Source: an uncultured Kordia sp. (GTDB taxonomy: Bacteria; Bacteroidota; Bacteroidia; Flavobacteriales; Flavobacteriaceae). From it: a stretch of DNA of 64,000 nucleotides. Location: NCBI RefSeq assembly GCF_947496985.1, contig NZ_CANMEZ010000004.1, positions 1 to 64,000 of the forward strand, written 5' to 3'. Position numbers and translations under genes: made by a program. Under the pieces are notes generated by a model. That model ran no database searches. It was not told the DNA's origin and worked only from the letters and a program-made list of their open reading frames with translations. Positions 47,565 through 56,437 of this stretch are shown in pieces. Each line of letters opens with the position of its first letter. Within the stretch, counting starts at the first letter, position 1.

Positions 47565-48062
47565 TTATGCGTTATACTTTTTAGTAATTAGATGGTCCAA
47601 TCCGAAACGTCCTGACCCAAAATATAGATTGTATATAGCGATCCACAAAAAGCCCATTGCAGGAAGCATAGACCAAGTAGATTGTCCCCATTTTTGAAGA
47701 AAGATGGCAACTAACATGGTACACATAAGTAAAAAGGAAGCAATACGTGTTTGTAATCCTAATGCAAGAAAAATTCCGCCAACGGCTTCACTAAATGCGC
47801 CCATCCAAGCAAAGAATACTGGAAATACAGCAAATATACCTCCATAGTTTGCTACATCTTCTGGAAACCAAGCCGCAACTTCAAATAGGTTTAAGTTTTG
47901 ACTTTCGTCTGTCCAAGGCATTCCAAATTTTCCAGCACCAAAATCTACGGCGAGTAAAATTCCAGATATAATTCTAATAAAAGCAAATAGTAAATCTGCA
48001 AACCAATCTTTTTGATTGATTGGAGTTGTAATTCTTTTAAAGTAATTTTTTAGCGTTTTCAT
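47565..48062 (-). CDS. DoxX family membrane protein
   Basis: RIISGILLAVDFGAGKFG; FSEAVGGIFLALGLQTRIASFLL. Confidence 0.88.
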   Translation of the reverse strand: MKTLKNYFKRITTPINQKDWFADLLFAFIRIISGILLAVDFGAGKFGMPWTDESQNLNLFEVAAWFPEDVANYGGIFAVFPVFFAWMGAFSEAVGGIFLALGLQTRIASFLLMCTMLVAIFLQKWGQSTWSMLPAMGFLWIAIYNLYFGSGRFGLDHLITKKYNA

Positions 48063-48131
48063 GAAGCATAAAATTTATATCGTTTTGTTTGATACAAATT
48101 TGCTATATCATCAGTGATTTAGCGACTTAAA

Positions 48132-48175
48132 ACGTATTGAGAAGGCTTATTTTACGATTTGAGACGTCTTATTTC
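48132..48175. promoter_or_regulatory. Tandem 22-bp direct repeats upstream of the DoxX gene, candidate AraC-type operator
   Basis: ACGTATTGAGAAGGCTTATTTT / ACGATTTGAGACGTCTTATTTC, 17/22 identical; TACGATTTGAGAC recurs at 49480. Confidence 0.6.
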
Positions 48176-48236
48176 GGTAAATTAGGAGGTTTGTATTCTA
48201 GTATTTTATAAAGTGAATGTATGATAAAATTTTACA

Positions 48237-49433
48237 TTAATTGGATTGCGACTGCAAGTATTGCGTAGGAGAGAAGCTTGTAAGTTTTTTAAAAACTCTA
48301 TTGAAAGTTGCTTTGCTATTAAAACCACATTCGAAAGCAACACCAAGTAAAGATAATTGTTCATGTTTTCCCTCTTTTAACATACTTTTAAATGCATTGA
48401 CACGATATGAGTTTACAAAGTCATTGAAATTCATATTAAAACCACTATTCACAATTTCTGAAAGTTGTCCGCGTGTTAAATTTGCTTGTTTGGCGAGTTC
48501 GGATAAATTTAAATCAGGATTTAAGTATGGTTTTTCTCTTTCCATCAAAGCGGCAATTGCTTCAATAGCTATTTCTGAGATTTCTTTTTTTGCTTCTTTT
48601 GTATGTTCAGGAATTGAAATTTGTTTCGGAGAAAAACTAAAATCTAACTTATTGAGCTTGGTTGTATCTGTAAAATAGCCTTTTACACCAATGTAAATCG
48701 CACAAATTGCCATTGCCAAATTCAACCACCAACGTTCATTATAACCTAAATCAATAATAAAACTCCCTACAACACTTTGTATCGAACTATATAAAAATAA
48801 AAAGGTAAATACAATTAAAAAGTTCCGAATCCAGTTAAGTTCTAACTTAAAAACATTAGAAAAGTATTGCTTTATTTTCTGTTTATAATGAATATACAAT
48901 TGAATCGTAAATGCTAAGTATAGCAGCATTACAGAGAAATCAACAACATTTAAAATTGGTTGTATTATAGCTTCGTCAAGATCAATTTTTAAAACACCAT
49001 TTTGTGTTTCCTGAAATCCTGATTGCGAATAATCATATGTATAAATCGTTAGGCGATAGAGAACTAAAGTAATTGGAATAGCAAAATGCCACCAATGTTT
49101 ACGTAGAAAATTGAAGTTTGATTTCGTAATCGATTTTACATAGAGATAAATTAACGGAGCAATTGCGGTTCCAGTAGGAATAAGAAAGTAATTGATTTTT
49201 GTATTCCGAAACGTATCATACCAGCCCATAAAACCAATCGTGTAGCAGGTTTGCGTATAGGAGACAATCAATAATAAAACAGCTAAAATAGCATCAGAAG
49301 TGTTCTTTTTTTCAAAATAGCGTTTCAATAATAAAACCATTAAGATTAATCCTTGTATGACAAGAATTAATAATGGTGTACTATAAACATTGAATTGCGG
49401 AAACATTGCTTGCGTAATTTTGATTGTGTCCAA
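48237..49433 (-). CDS. AraC family transcriptional regulator with N-terminal multi-TM region
   Basis: Several TM helices; NLSELAKQANLTRGQLSEIVNSGFNMNFNDFVNSYRVNAFK...VAFECGFNSKATFNRVFKKLTSFSPTQY. Confidence 0.93.
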   Translation of the reverse strand: MDTIKITQAMFPQFNVYSTPLLILVIQGLILMVLLLKRYFEKKNTSDAILAVLLLIVSYTQTCYTIGFMGWYDTFRNTKINYFLIPTGTAIAPLIYLYVKSITKSNFNFLRKHWWHFAIPITLVLYRLTIYTYDYSQSGFQETQNGVLKIDLDEAIIQPILNVVDFSVMLLYLAFTIQLYIHYKQKIKQYFSNVFKLELNWIRNFLIVFTFLFLYSSIQSVVGSFIIDLGYNERWWLNLAMAICAIYIGVKGYFTDTTKLNKLDFSFSPKQISIPEHTKEAKKEISEIAIEAIAALMEREKPYLNPDLNLSELAKQANLTRGQLSEIVNSGFNMNFNDFVNSYRVNAFKSMLKEGKHEQLSLLGVAFECGFNSKATFNRVFKKLTSFSPTQYLQSQSN

Positions 49434-49522
49434 ATCTACTAAACTTTTTGAATTTTTAAGACTGTAAATCGACTCATGATACGATTTGAGACCTTGTTTT
49501 AGTGAAACTTAGCTTTGAAAAG

Positions 49523-49996
49523 TTAGTCAAAGAAACTCAATTGACGAATAGAATCTTTGAATTGAGTCATGGTCTCTTTAGTTCTGCTTGCTGTATCATA
49601 CGAATAGTTTCCAACTCCAAGTTGCTTATCCGAATTCATAGTAATGATAGCGTAACTACTTCCTTTTCGGTAATTCCAAGTGCCTTTTTCGAGTGTTGTG
49701 GAATCATTTATAATGATATAGGTTTTATTTTTTTTCAAATGTAAGGTGCAAGAAGTACAATTGGGATATTCTGTTAAGTAATATTCTCCTGGATATTTAT
49801 ACTTACTTTCTTTATATATAATGTAATCTGATCTAATTTTTACAATTAAAGGAATGGAGACTGTAAATAGAATAATCATTCCTTTTTTGAAGAATTTCTT
49901 TCCTTTTGCTATTACTACAAGGAAACATATTGAAGGTGGTAATAGCAATAAAAAGTAAATGATAAATGGCATTAGTAAGGATAATATATGTCCCAT
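49523..49996 (-). CDS. Hypothetical membrane protein
   Basis: Two predicted TM segments; intact ORF. Confidence 0.65.
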   Translation of the reverse strand: MGHILSLLMPFIIYFLLLLPPSICFLVVIAKGKKFFKKGMIILFTVSIPLIVKIRSDYIIYKESKYKYPGEYYLTEYPNCTSCTLHLKKNKTYIIINDSTTLEKGTWNYRKGSSYAIITMNSDKQLGVGNYSYDTASRTKETMTQFKDSIRQLSFFD

Positions 49997-50015
49997 CTTT
50001 TTTTCTAATTAGAAA

Positions 50016-50813
50016 TTACCACCAAACTACAAAAAAACATTCATAAGAATCAATATGTTTTAACCAACATAAAGGCGCGTGCTTTTTTTGTAACTGCCTT
50101 TCAATTTCTATTTGGGTTTCTTCAAAATGTGTCCAAATTTTGTTTTCTACAGGATCAATTCCCCATTCTTTTTTTGTGGGTAAATGGTACATTTTATCCG
50201 TATGATCAAAGTTTATGAAGGTTTCAAAGTTTACATAATATCCTTTAATTGCTTTTTGAAAATTAGGGCTATAGGTTTCTTTATATGTATACGGAATATA
50301 TAAAGAAGCTAATAAACATAATACTTGCGATACATTATCAATATCTAAAGTTGACAAGTTTTCTTTTGTATGTTGATTATATAAGAGTGGAAATTGTTTG
50401 TGTTTTAGTTTATCTAATTTCTCTTGTAATGAATCTCGTCGGTTAGGACCAATCCAATTATGGAAAGAGTTTTCAGAAAGTGTAGGATCGTATAAGTAAA
50501 ATTTATAGGCTAATTCGAGATGAATGACTTGTTTCGACTTCAATTCTTCAATAATAAAATCGAGCTCGCCAATGGTATCTTTATCTTTTTGTATTTGAAT
50601 GTTCTCAAAAAGAACTTTGTAATTGGAAGATGATTTGATGCATTCCGAAACAATTTTTTCAACCATGTGACCTAGTCTGAGATTGGTAGGCAATTCAAAT
50701 TGTAAATCTGTTTCCAAATTTAAATCTGATAAAAAAAATGTAGGCAAACCAGTAATAGCATTATCTAAATGCGCAGCTTTTAATACGGATGTTATTCTTG
50801 AGTTTGTATTCAT
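50016..50813 (-). CDS. DUF1853-like protein
   Basis: LGHMVEKIVSECIKSSSNYKVLFENIQIQKDKDTIGELDFIIEE; HLELAYKFYLYD; start at MNTNSRITS preferred. Confidence 0.8.
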   Translation of the reverse strand: MNTNSRITSVLKAAHLDNAITGLPTFFLSDLNLETDLQFELPTNLRLGHMVEKIVSECIKSSSNYKVLFENIQIQKDKDTIGELDFIIEELKSKQVIHLELAYKFYLYDPTLSENSFHNWIGPNRRDSLQEKLDKLKHKQFPLLYNQHTKENLSTLDIDNVSQVLCLLASLYIPYTYKETYSPNFQKAIKGYYVNFETFINFDHTDKMYHLPTKKEWGIDPVENKIWTHFEETQIEIERQLQKKHAPLCWLKHIDSYECFFVVWW

Positions 50814-50845
50814 TATAACATTCAAAGATAGCTTCTTTATATATA

Positions 50846-50876
50846 AAAACGCCAACTAAAAAGAAGTCGACGTTTT
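50846..50876 (-). terminator. Hairpin terminator (AAAACGCCAACT...AGTCGACGTTTT)
   Basis: Imperfect inverted repeat downstream of the PI-PLC gene. Confidence 0.7.
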
Positions 50877-51004
50877 GTATTTATACTAATAAACCTTATT
50901 TAGGTATCAACATTTATTCTTTTTACATCAATTAAAGGTCATCTGCAATTAATGAATATAAAGATGTTAAAAATGCAAATTCATTTCATATGATGTAAAA
51001 TAAA

Positions 51005-51907
51005 TTATGCTAACTGTACACCTGCATTAGAGTTTATAATCAATTCGGCATTTCTATTATCAATATCACCGGTCTTATTATTGTAAAAATCAAGTGGAAT
51101 GATACCAAATCTTTTAGTACCTGAATTACTTTGTAAATAAGATGTCAACTCTGGATTCATTTTTGGATTAACCCGTCCAATACCGCCTCCCCAAGCGTAT
51201 TGATATGGCGTATGTGCACCAAAAGAAATACTGTTGTAAGTAATATAAATGATACCATCTGTTGGATTGTTCTTAGCAGTATTGATATTTGTTTCTACAG
51301 CACTCCATTTTTTCTTGGTATTATGTTGACTATATTCGTCTTCTATCATGAATTGTACACCTTGTGGAGTGGTTAATTGAAACGTTTTGTTGTCTTGCCA
51401 ACCAACGGATAAATCTACGCCACCAGTACCTGGAAATCTTCGAAATAAAACAACCTTTCCTCTCAGTGATTTAAGTTTGGAAGGGACAGGATCTAAATAA
51501 AACAAATCCTGATATTTTGCTTGACTAAGATAGACATCAAAATATTGCTGAATATCTTTTCCATTACCTGATGCAGAATTTATCAACATAATAATTGTTT
51601 CTTGTGAATTGGTATTCAAGAAATTTAGACAATCAGTAAGCACATCTCCAAAAGAAATATCACAGTTTATGATTCCATGATATATTTGAAGCGGATCATC
51701 GGGATTGTTACCTTTTTTATACTTTACACGAATATCCAGAAAACGGATACCGTCATTCAATTGAGTACTAATACCAAAGTTCTGCGTATGTGCTGGTCCT
51801 GCACCTGTTTTTTCAGTTCCTGAGTCGTGTGTACCAGGAATGGAAATCTTGTCGAGCGTGATTTCATCGTCAAGACTACTCATCCAATTTTGTGTTGTTG
51901 TTGCCAT
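51005..51907 (-). CDS. Phosphatidylinositol-specific phospholipase C-like protein (PI-PLC X)
   Basis: ISIPGTHDSGT; DGIRFLDIRVKY; LQIYHGIINCDISFGDVL; ETIIMLINS. Confidence 0.92.
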   Translation of the reverse strand: MATTTQNWMSSLDDEITLDKISIPGTHDSGTEKTGAGPAHTQNFGISTQLNDGIRFLDIRVKYKKGNNPDDPLQIYHGIINCDISFGDVLTDCLNFLNTNSQETIIMLINSASGNGKDIQQYFDVYLSQAKYQDLFYLDPVPSKLKSLRGKVVLFRRFPGTGGVDLSVGWQDNKTFQLTTPQGVQFMIEDEYSQHNTKKKWSAVETNINTAKNNPTDGIIYITYNSISFGAHTPYQYAWGGGIGRVNPKMNPELTSYLQSNSGTKRFGIIPLDFYNNKTGDIDNRNAELIINSNAGVQLA

Positions 51908-51936
51908 TTTTCTATATAAATAATATGGTTAAAGTT

Positions 51937-51963
51937 TAGTGATATATAGTGTATATGTCACTA
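51937..51963. promoter_or_regulatory. 27-nt palindrome upstream of the PI-PLC gene
   Basis: TAGTGATATATA GTG TATATGTCACTA (11/12 paired), flanked by TATGGTTAA direct repeats. Confidence 0.5.
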
Positions 51964-52085
51964 TGGTTAAGTTCTTGTAAAATACGAAATAGTTATGAAA
52001 CTTAGTTTTATTGTAGCTTTTAATTTGGGCGGATTGTAAGTTTATTAACTAGTTTTTGTGGTGATAATATATTAATTGATACGAA

Positions 52086-52116
52086 AAAACGCCAAACTTT
52101 ATTGAGTTTGACGTTT
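52086..52116 (-). terminator. Hairpin terminator (AAAACGCCAAACT...AGTTTGACGTTTT)
   Basis: Inverted repeat downstream of the 52179-52610 gene. Confidence 0.75.
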
Positions 52117-52178
52117 TGTATATTGTTTTTGAAGTAATGTTAGTATATCTACTAGAGAGATACATTATAAACTATCAA

Positions 52179-52610
52179 CTACTTAATAAGTGTGACAAAA
52201 TCTTGCAGTACGACCCATTTTCCATTTAGATTCACCATAGAGTAAAAGTTTTTTAAGGTCGGTTTTCCTGGGCTAGTTAGTGTTACATTTATAGAAGACA
52301 TATTTTTTCCGATAAATAGTATAGAATGGAACTCTGGAGTTCTAACATAACCACCAAACTTTTTTTTATTTATAAAGGAAACATAAGTTTTACGATCTAA
52401 AATGCTTACCGCATCTTTGCTAGAATCATATAATGATACTCTAAAATCTGGATGAAGTACTTTTTTTAACGCTGCAGTATCATTATTATCACCGGCCTTG
52501 ATGTAACTTAATAAAGCGGCTTTCAAGGCTTTTTCTTCGGAATTTTTTTGTGCAGTAGCATTGATTGCTGTTAATACGATGACTGTTAAAATTAAAATTG
52601 ACTTTTTCAT
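52179..52610 (-). CDS. NTF2-like / lumazine-binding-like secreted protein
   Basis: Signal peptide; ALLSYIKAGDNNDTAALKKVLHPDFRVSLYD; FYSMVNLNGKWVVLQD. Confidence 0.85.
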   Translation of the reverse strand: MKKSILILTVIVLTAINATAQKNSEEKALKAALLSYIKAGDNNDTAALKKVLHPDFRVSLYDSSKDAVSILDRKTYVSFINKKKFGGYVRTPEFHSILFIGKNMSSINVTLTSPGKPTLKNFYSMVNLNGKWVVLQDFVTLIK

Positions 52611-52639
52611 TTTTCTGAATTATTTAAAAGGTTTGTAAT

Positions 52640-52660
52640 TAGTTAGCTAGACAACTATAT
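52640..52660. promoter_or_regulatory. MarR-type operator copy 1, TAGTTAGCTAGACAACTATAT
   Basis: 21-nt sequence identical to 53115-53135; lies just upstream of the NTF2-like gene. Confidence 0.75.
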
Positions 52661-52670
52661 GTGTAAAAAA

Positions 52671-53102
52671 TTATTTAGCTATATTATTTTGAATTTTTAA
52701 AAGAATGTTATTTAAACTAGTTTGTTCACTTTCTGTAATACTATTTAGTCCTTGTAATCTAATATTTTCAATTATAGGAAGCAGTTTGTCCATTAGTTCA
52801 TGACCTTTATCAGTTAGATTGATTGAATACTTTCTTAAATCTAAAGCATCATTTTCTTTTTTAATATATCCACAATTAACTAGATGTTTAATCATTCTAG
52901 AAATAGTTGGCTTGTCTTTCAGAAGTAATTCTCCAATTCTTAATTGACTTACACCTTCATTTTCTAATATGGTTTTTAAAACCAACCATTGTTCTATTGT
53001 AATGTCTAGTTGATATTTATTAAGTATGCTTTGACCAAAATGTCTAATCTTTCGAGCTGTAATCTCTATTTGAAAATATAAATTATGATTAATCATATGC
53101 AA
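52671..53102 (-). CDS. MarR family transcriptional regulator
   Basis: GVSQLRIGELLLKDKPTISRMIKHLVNCGYIKKENDALDLRKYSINLTDKG. Confidence 0.93.
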   Translation of the reverse strand: MHMINHNLYFQIEITARKIRHFGQSILNKYQLDITIEQWLVLKTILENEGVSQLRIGELLLKDKPTISRMIKHLVNCGYIKKENDALDLRKYSINLTDKGHELMDKLLPIIENIRLQGLNSITESEQTSLNNILLKIQNNIAK

Positions 53103-53114
53103 ATATACTAAATA

Positions 53115-53135
53115 TAGTTAGCTAGACAACTATAT
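53115..53135. promoter_or_regulatory. MarR-type operator copy 2, TAGTTAGCTAGACAACTATAT
   Basis: ATAGTT-N8-AACTAT inverted repeat immediately upstream of marR. Confidence 0.75.
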
Positions 53136-53218
53136 TAGTTGTATTATTTAATTTTAAAAGTCTAAAGTATTTTGAACTAATTTGAAAGAAGTAGGCTAGT
53201 GGCAAAATCATTTTACAT

Positions 53219-53249
53219 AAAACGCCAAACTCGATAAAGTTTGGCGTTT
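53219..53249 (-). terminator. Hairpin terminator (AAACGCCAAACT CGATA AAGTTTGGCGTTT)
   Basis: Inverted repeat downstream of the E1 gene. Confidence 0.85.
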
Positions 53250-53295
53250 GTATATTTTATGATGGTGTTGAATAAAGTTCAACATAACAACAGAA

Positions 53296-55707
53296 TTAGT
53301 ATAATTCTGGATATTCCGTAGGATTTGATTCATGCATCATGGCATAAATTTTTTCAAACACATCTTCAGTAGAAGGCTTAGAAAAGTAATCTCCATCCGT
53401 TCCGTATGCAGGTCTATGCGCTTTTGCTGTTAATGTTTGTGGTTTACTATCTAAATGTTTATATCCATTTTGTTCATCTACAATATGTTGTAAAATAAAC
53501 GCCGAAGCACCACCAGGCACATCTTCGTCAATAACTAATAAACGATTTGTTTTAGCAACGCTTTTTACAATATCATGACTGATATCAAAAGGCAATAAGG
53601 ATTGACAATCAATGATTTCGATATCAATTCCGACTGCTTGTAATTCTTTGGCAGCTTGTTCTATAATTCGTAAGGTAGAGCCATACGAAACAATAGTCAT
53701 GTCAGTTCCTTCCTTGATTGTTTCTACAACGCCTAAAGGTGTTTTGAACTCACCTAAGTTTGTTGGTAACTGTTCTTTTAAACGATAACCGTTTAAACAT
53801 TCAATTACCAGTGCAGGTTCATCACTTTCTAATAAAGTATTGTAAAACCCTGCTGCTTTGGTCATGTTTCTTGGAACCAATACATGAATTCCTCTGATTG
53901 CATTGATGATTGCGCCCATTGGCGAACCAGAATGCCAAATTCCTTCCAAACGATGCCCACGCGTTCTAATGATTACAGGTGCTTTTTGTGTTCCTTTAGT
54001 TCTGTATTGTAAGGTTGCTAAATCATCACTCATAATTTGCAACGCATATAGTAAATAATCTAAGTATTGAATTTCAGCAATTGGGCGTAATCCACGCATT
54101 GCCATTCCAATTCCTTGTCCAAGAATGGTTGCTTCACGAATTCCCGTATCCGAAACACGCAATTCACCATATTTCTCTTGCATTCCTTCTAGTCCTTGGT
54201 TTACATCACCAATTTCTCCAGCATCTTCACCAAAAATTAATACTTCTGGATATTTTGAAAAGATAGCATCAAAGTTATCTCTTAATATCAAACGTGCATC
54301 TACTTCTTCTGAACTTTCACTATATGTTGGTGCGCTTGCATCAATTTTAGCTACTTTTTTGTTAGATTCACTGTATAAGTGTGAACTATATTTAGGTTGA
54401 ATTTTTTCAAAATATGCTTTAATCCAATGTGCTAAGGCTTGTTTTTCAATAGAAGTTTCACCAACAACTATACGCAATGCTTTACGAGTATAACTTGCAA
54501 TTTCTTTACGAATTGGCTCTGCAATAGCAGCTAATTCTTCTTTTAGCTTATTGATGAATACTTTATTAGGACTTGATTGTGCTAAATTTTCTAATAAACT
54601 TACAGCTTCTAATTGTTCTTGTTTCATTGGCGCTACAAACGCTTTCCAGGCTGCTTTTTTACCATCACGAACCTGTTTTTTGATATCTTTTTCTAAGGTT
54701 TTTAAGTTTTCCTCCGTTTCGATACCATTTTCTAGCATCCATTTACGCATTTGCGCATTACAATCGTATTCAACTTCCCAAGCTAAACGTTCTTTACTCT
54801 TATAGCGTTCATGCGAACCAGAAGTAGAATGTCCTTGCGGTTGCGTTACTTGTTGAACATGAATTAACACAGGAACATGTTCTGCACGTGCAACATCAGA
54901 TGCTTTTTGGTACGTTGCTATTAACGAAGGATAATCCCAACCATTTACGGTGAAAATTTCATATCCTTTTTCAGTTTCTGTACGTTGAAAACCTTTTAAG
55001 ATTTCAGAAATATTTTCTTTTGTTGTTTGATGCTTTGCATGAACAGAAATTCCGTATTCATCATCCCAAACACTCATCACCATAGGAACTTGTAAAACGC
55101 CGGCTGCGTTGATGGTTTCAAAGAATAAACCTTCACTTGTACTTGCGTTACCTATAGTTCCCCAAGCAATTTCATTTCCGTTATCAGAGAATTTTTCTGT
55201 ATTGATTCCTGAAACGTTTCTATATATTTTTGATGCTTGTGCTAATCCTAGCAAACGCGGCATTTGTCCGGCAGTAGGAGAGATGTCGGCACTTGAATTC
55301 TTTTGTTGCATCAAGTTTTTCCACTCACCATTTTTATCCAAACTATGTGTAGCAAAGTGTCCGCCCATTTGTCTTCCGGCTGACATTGGTTCTACATCAA
55401 TATCTGTATGTGCATACAAACCAGCAAAAAATTGTTGAATGTTTAGTTCGCCAATTGCCATCATAAAAGTTTGATCTCTATAATAACCAGATCGAAAATC
55501 CCCATTTTGGAATGCTTTTGCTAAGGCTAATTGAGGAACTTCTTTTCCGTCTCCGAAAATACCAAACTTGGCTTTTCCAGTCAATACTTCTCTACGACCA
55601 AGAAGACTACATTCTCTACTGATTACTGCTGTAGTATAATCGCGAATGATTTCTTCTTTGAATTGATCGAATGAAATATCTTGTGTGTTTTCAACTTTTG
55701 CTTGCAT
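53296..55707 (-). CDS. Fused alpha/beta 2-oxoacid dehydrogenase E1 component
   Basis: GRQMGGHFATHSLDKNG; TSEGLFFETINAAG; HSTSGSHERYKSKERL; FGEDAGEIGDVNQGLEGMQEKYGELRVSDTGIREATILGQGIGMAMRGLRPIAEIQ; MQAKVENTQ start at 55707. Confidence 0.94.
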   Translation of the reverse strand: MQAKVENTQDISFDQFKEEIIRDYTTAVISRECSLLGRREVLTGKAKFGIFGDGKEVPQLALAKAFQNGDFRSGYYRDQTFMMAIGELNIQQFFAGLYAHTDIDVEPMSAGRQMGGHFATHSLDKNGEWKNLMQQKNSSADISPTAGQMPRLLGLAQASKIYRNVSGINTEKFSDNGNEIAWGTIGNASTSEGLFFETINAAGVLQVPMVMSVWDDEYGISVHAKHQTTKENISEILKGFQRTETEKGYEIFTVNGWDYPSLIATYQKASDVARAEHVPVLIHVQQVTQPQGHSTSGSHERYKSKERLAWEVEYDCNAQMRKWMLENGIETEENLKTLEKDIKKQVRDGKKAAWKAFVAPMKQEQLEAVSLLENLAQSSPNKVFINKLKEELAAIAEPIRKEIASYTRKALRIVVGETSIEKQALAHWIKAYFEKIQPKYSSHLYSESNKKVAKIDASAPTYSESSEEVDARLILRDNFDAIFSKYPEVLIFGEDAGEIGDVNQGLEGMQEKYGELRVSDTGIREATILGQGIGMAMRGLRPIAEIQYLDYLLYALQIMSDDLATLQYRTKGTQKAPVIIRTRGHRLEGIWHSGSPMGAIINAIRGIHVLVPRNMTKAAGFYNTLLESDEPALVIECLNGYRLKEQLPTNLGEFKTPLGVVETIKEGTDMTIVSYGSTLRIIEQAAKELQAVGIDIEIIDCQSLLPFDISHDIVKSVAKTNRLLVIDEDVPGGASAFILQHIVDEQNGYKHLDSKPQTLTAKAHRPAYGTDGDYFSKPSTEDVFEKIYAMMHESNPTEYPELY

Positions 55708-55898
55708 AGTTCTTGTGGATTGAAGTGTTGCAAATGTAACAAAAAGTGAGCGTTTTTGCAACAGCTAAACATCTTAAAAAAATGTGAATTATTCAGTAAA
55801 AGTTAATTTTAATTGTGATTTATTTAAAATTCGTAGGAAAAAGACTTTTTCACTGATAATTATTTAAATTTTGACACAGGTTGTTTTATGCGGTTTTT

Positions 55899-56366
55899 TT
55901 AAGTGATTTTTACTAAATCCCAATTTTCGAAATGAAAAGTAACACCCGTAATTGCAATATCTGAATTTGTGAAGCGTACGCGCCATAGTTGTTTTTCAGG
56001 AGTCGTTTTTTTTATAATTATAGCATCTAATTTGAAATCATGCTTTATATTATTGATTTCAATTTTGGGTAATTCCTGTTGGCTTAATTTATCAGATAAA
56101 GGTTTCTTTAAGTTATCACAAATTTTGGTATAATTTCGTTCGAATTCATCAAAAAAGAGAAGTGACTCTCGACTTAATTCTCCTTTTTTAGCATCAATGA
56201 ATATGTTTACCTTATTATTAATTGTAGGTTTGAAAGTGAAATAACCTTGATAATGACTTTCTTGATTTTTCCTTCTTTTTTCAAACCACATTAACCCAAA
56301 TCTTCGAGTTTTCAATTTCGGTTTGAATAGATAGGGTTTATTTGGAAAGAAAAATATTCTAAACAT
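55899..56366 (-). CDS. Hypothetical protein
   Basis: 155-aa intact ORF, no family recognised. Confidence 0.6.
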   Translation of the reverse strand: MFRIFFFPNKPYLFKPKLKTRRFGLMWFEKRRKNQESHYQGYFTFKPTINNKVNIFIDAKKGELSRESLLFFDEFERNYTKICDNLKKPLSDKLSQQELPKIEINNIKHDFKLDAIIIKKTTPEKQLWRVRFTNSDIAITGVTFHFENWDLVKIT

Positions 56367-56437
56367 GGTTTATGATATATAGTATAACAGGAATTCCTAT
56401 TATTTCTATTGATAATTTGTAATCAAAAGAATAGTGT

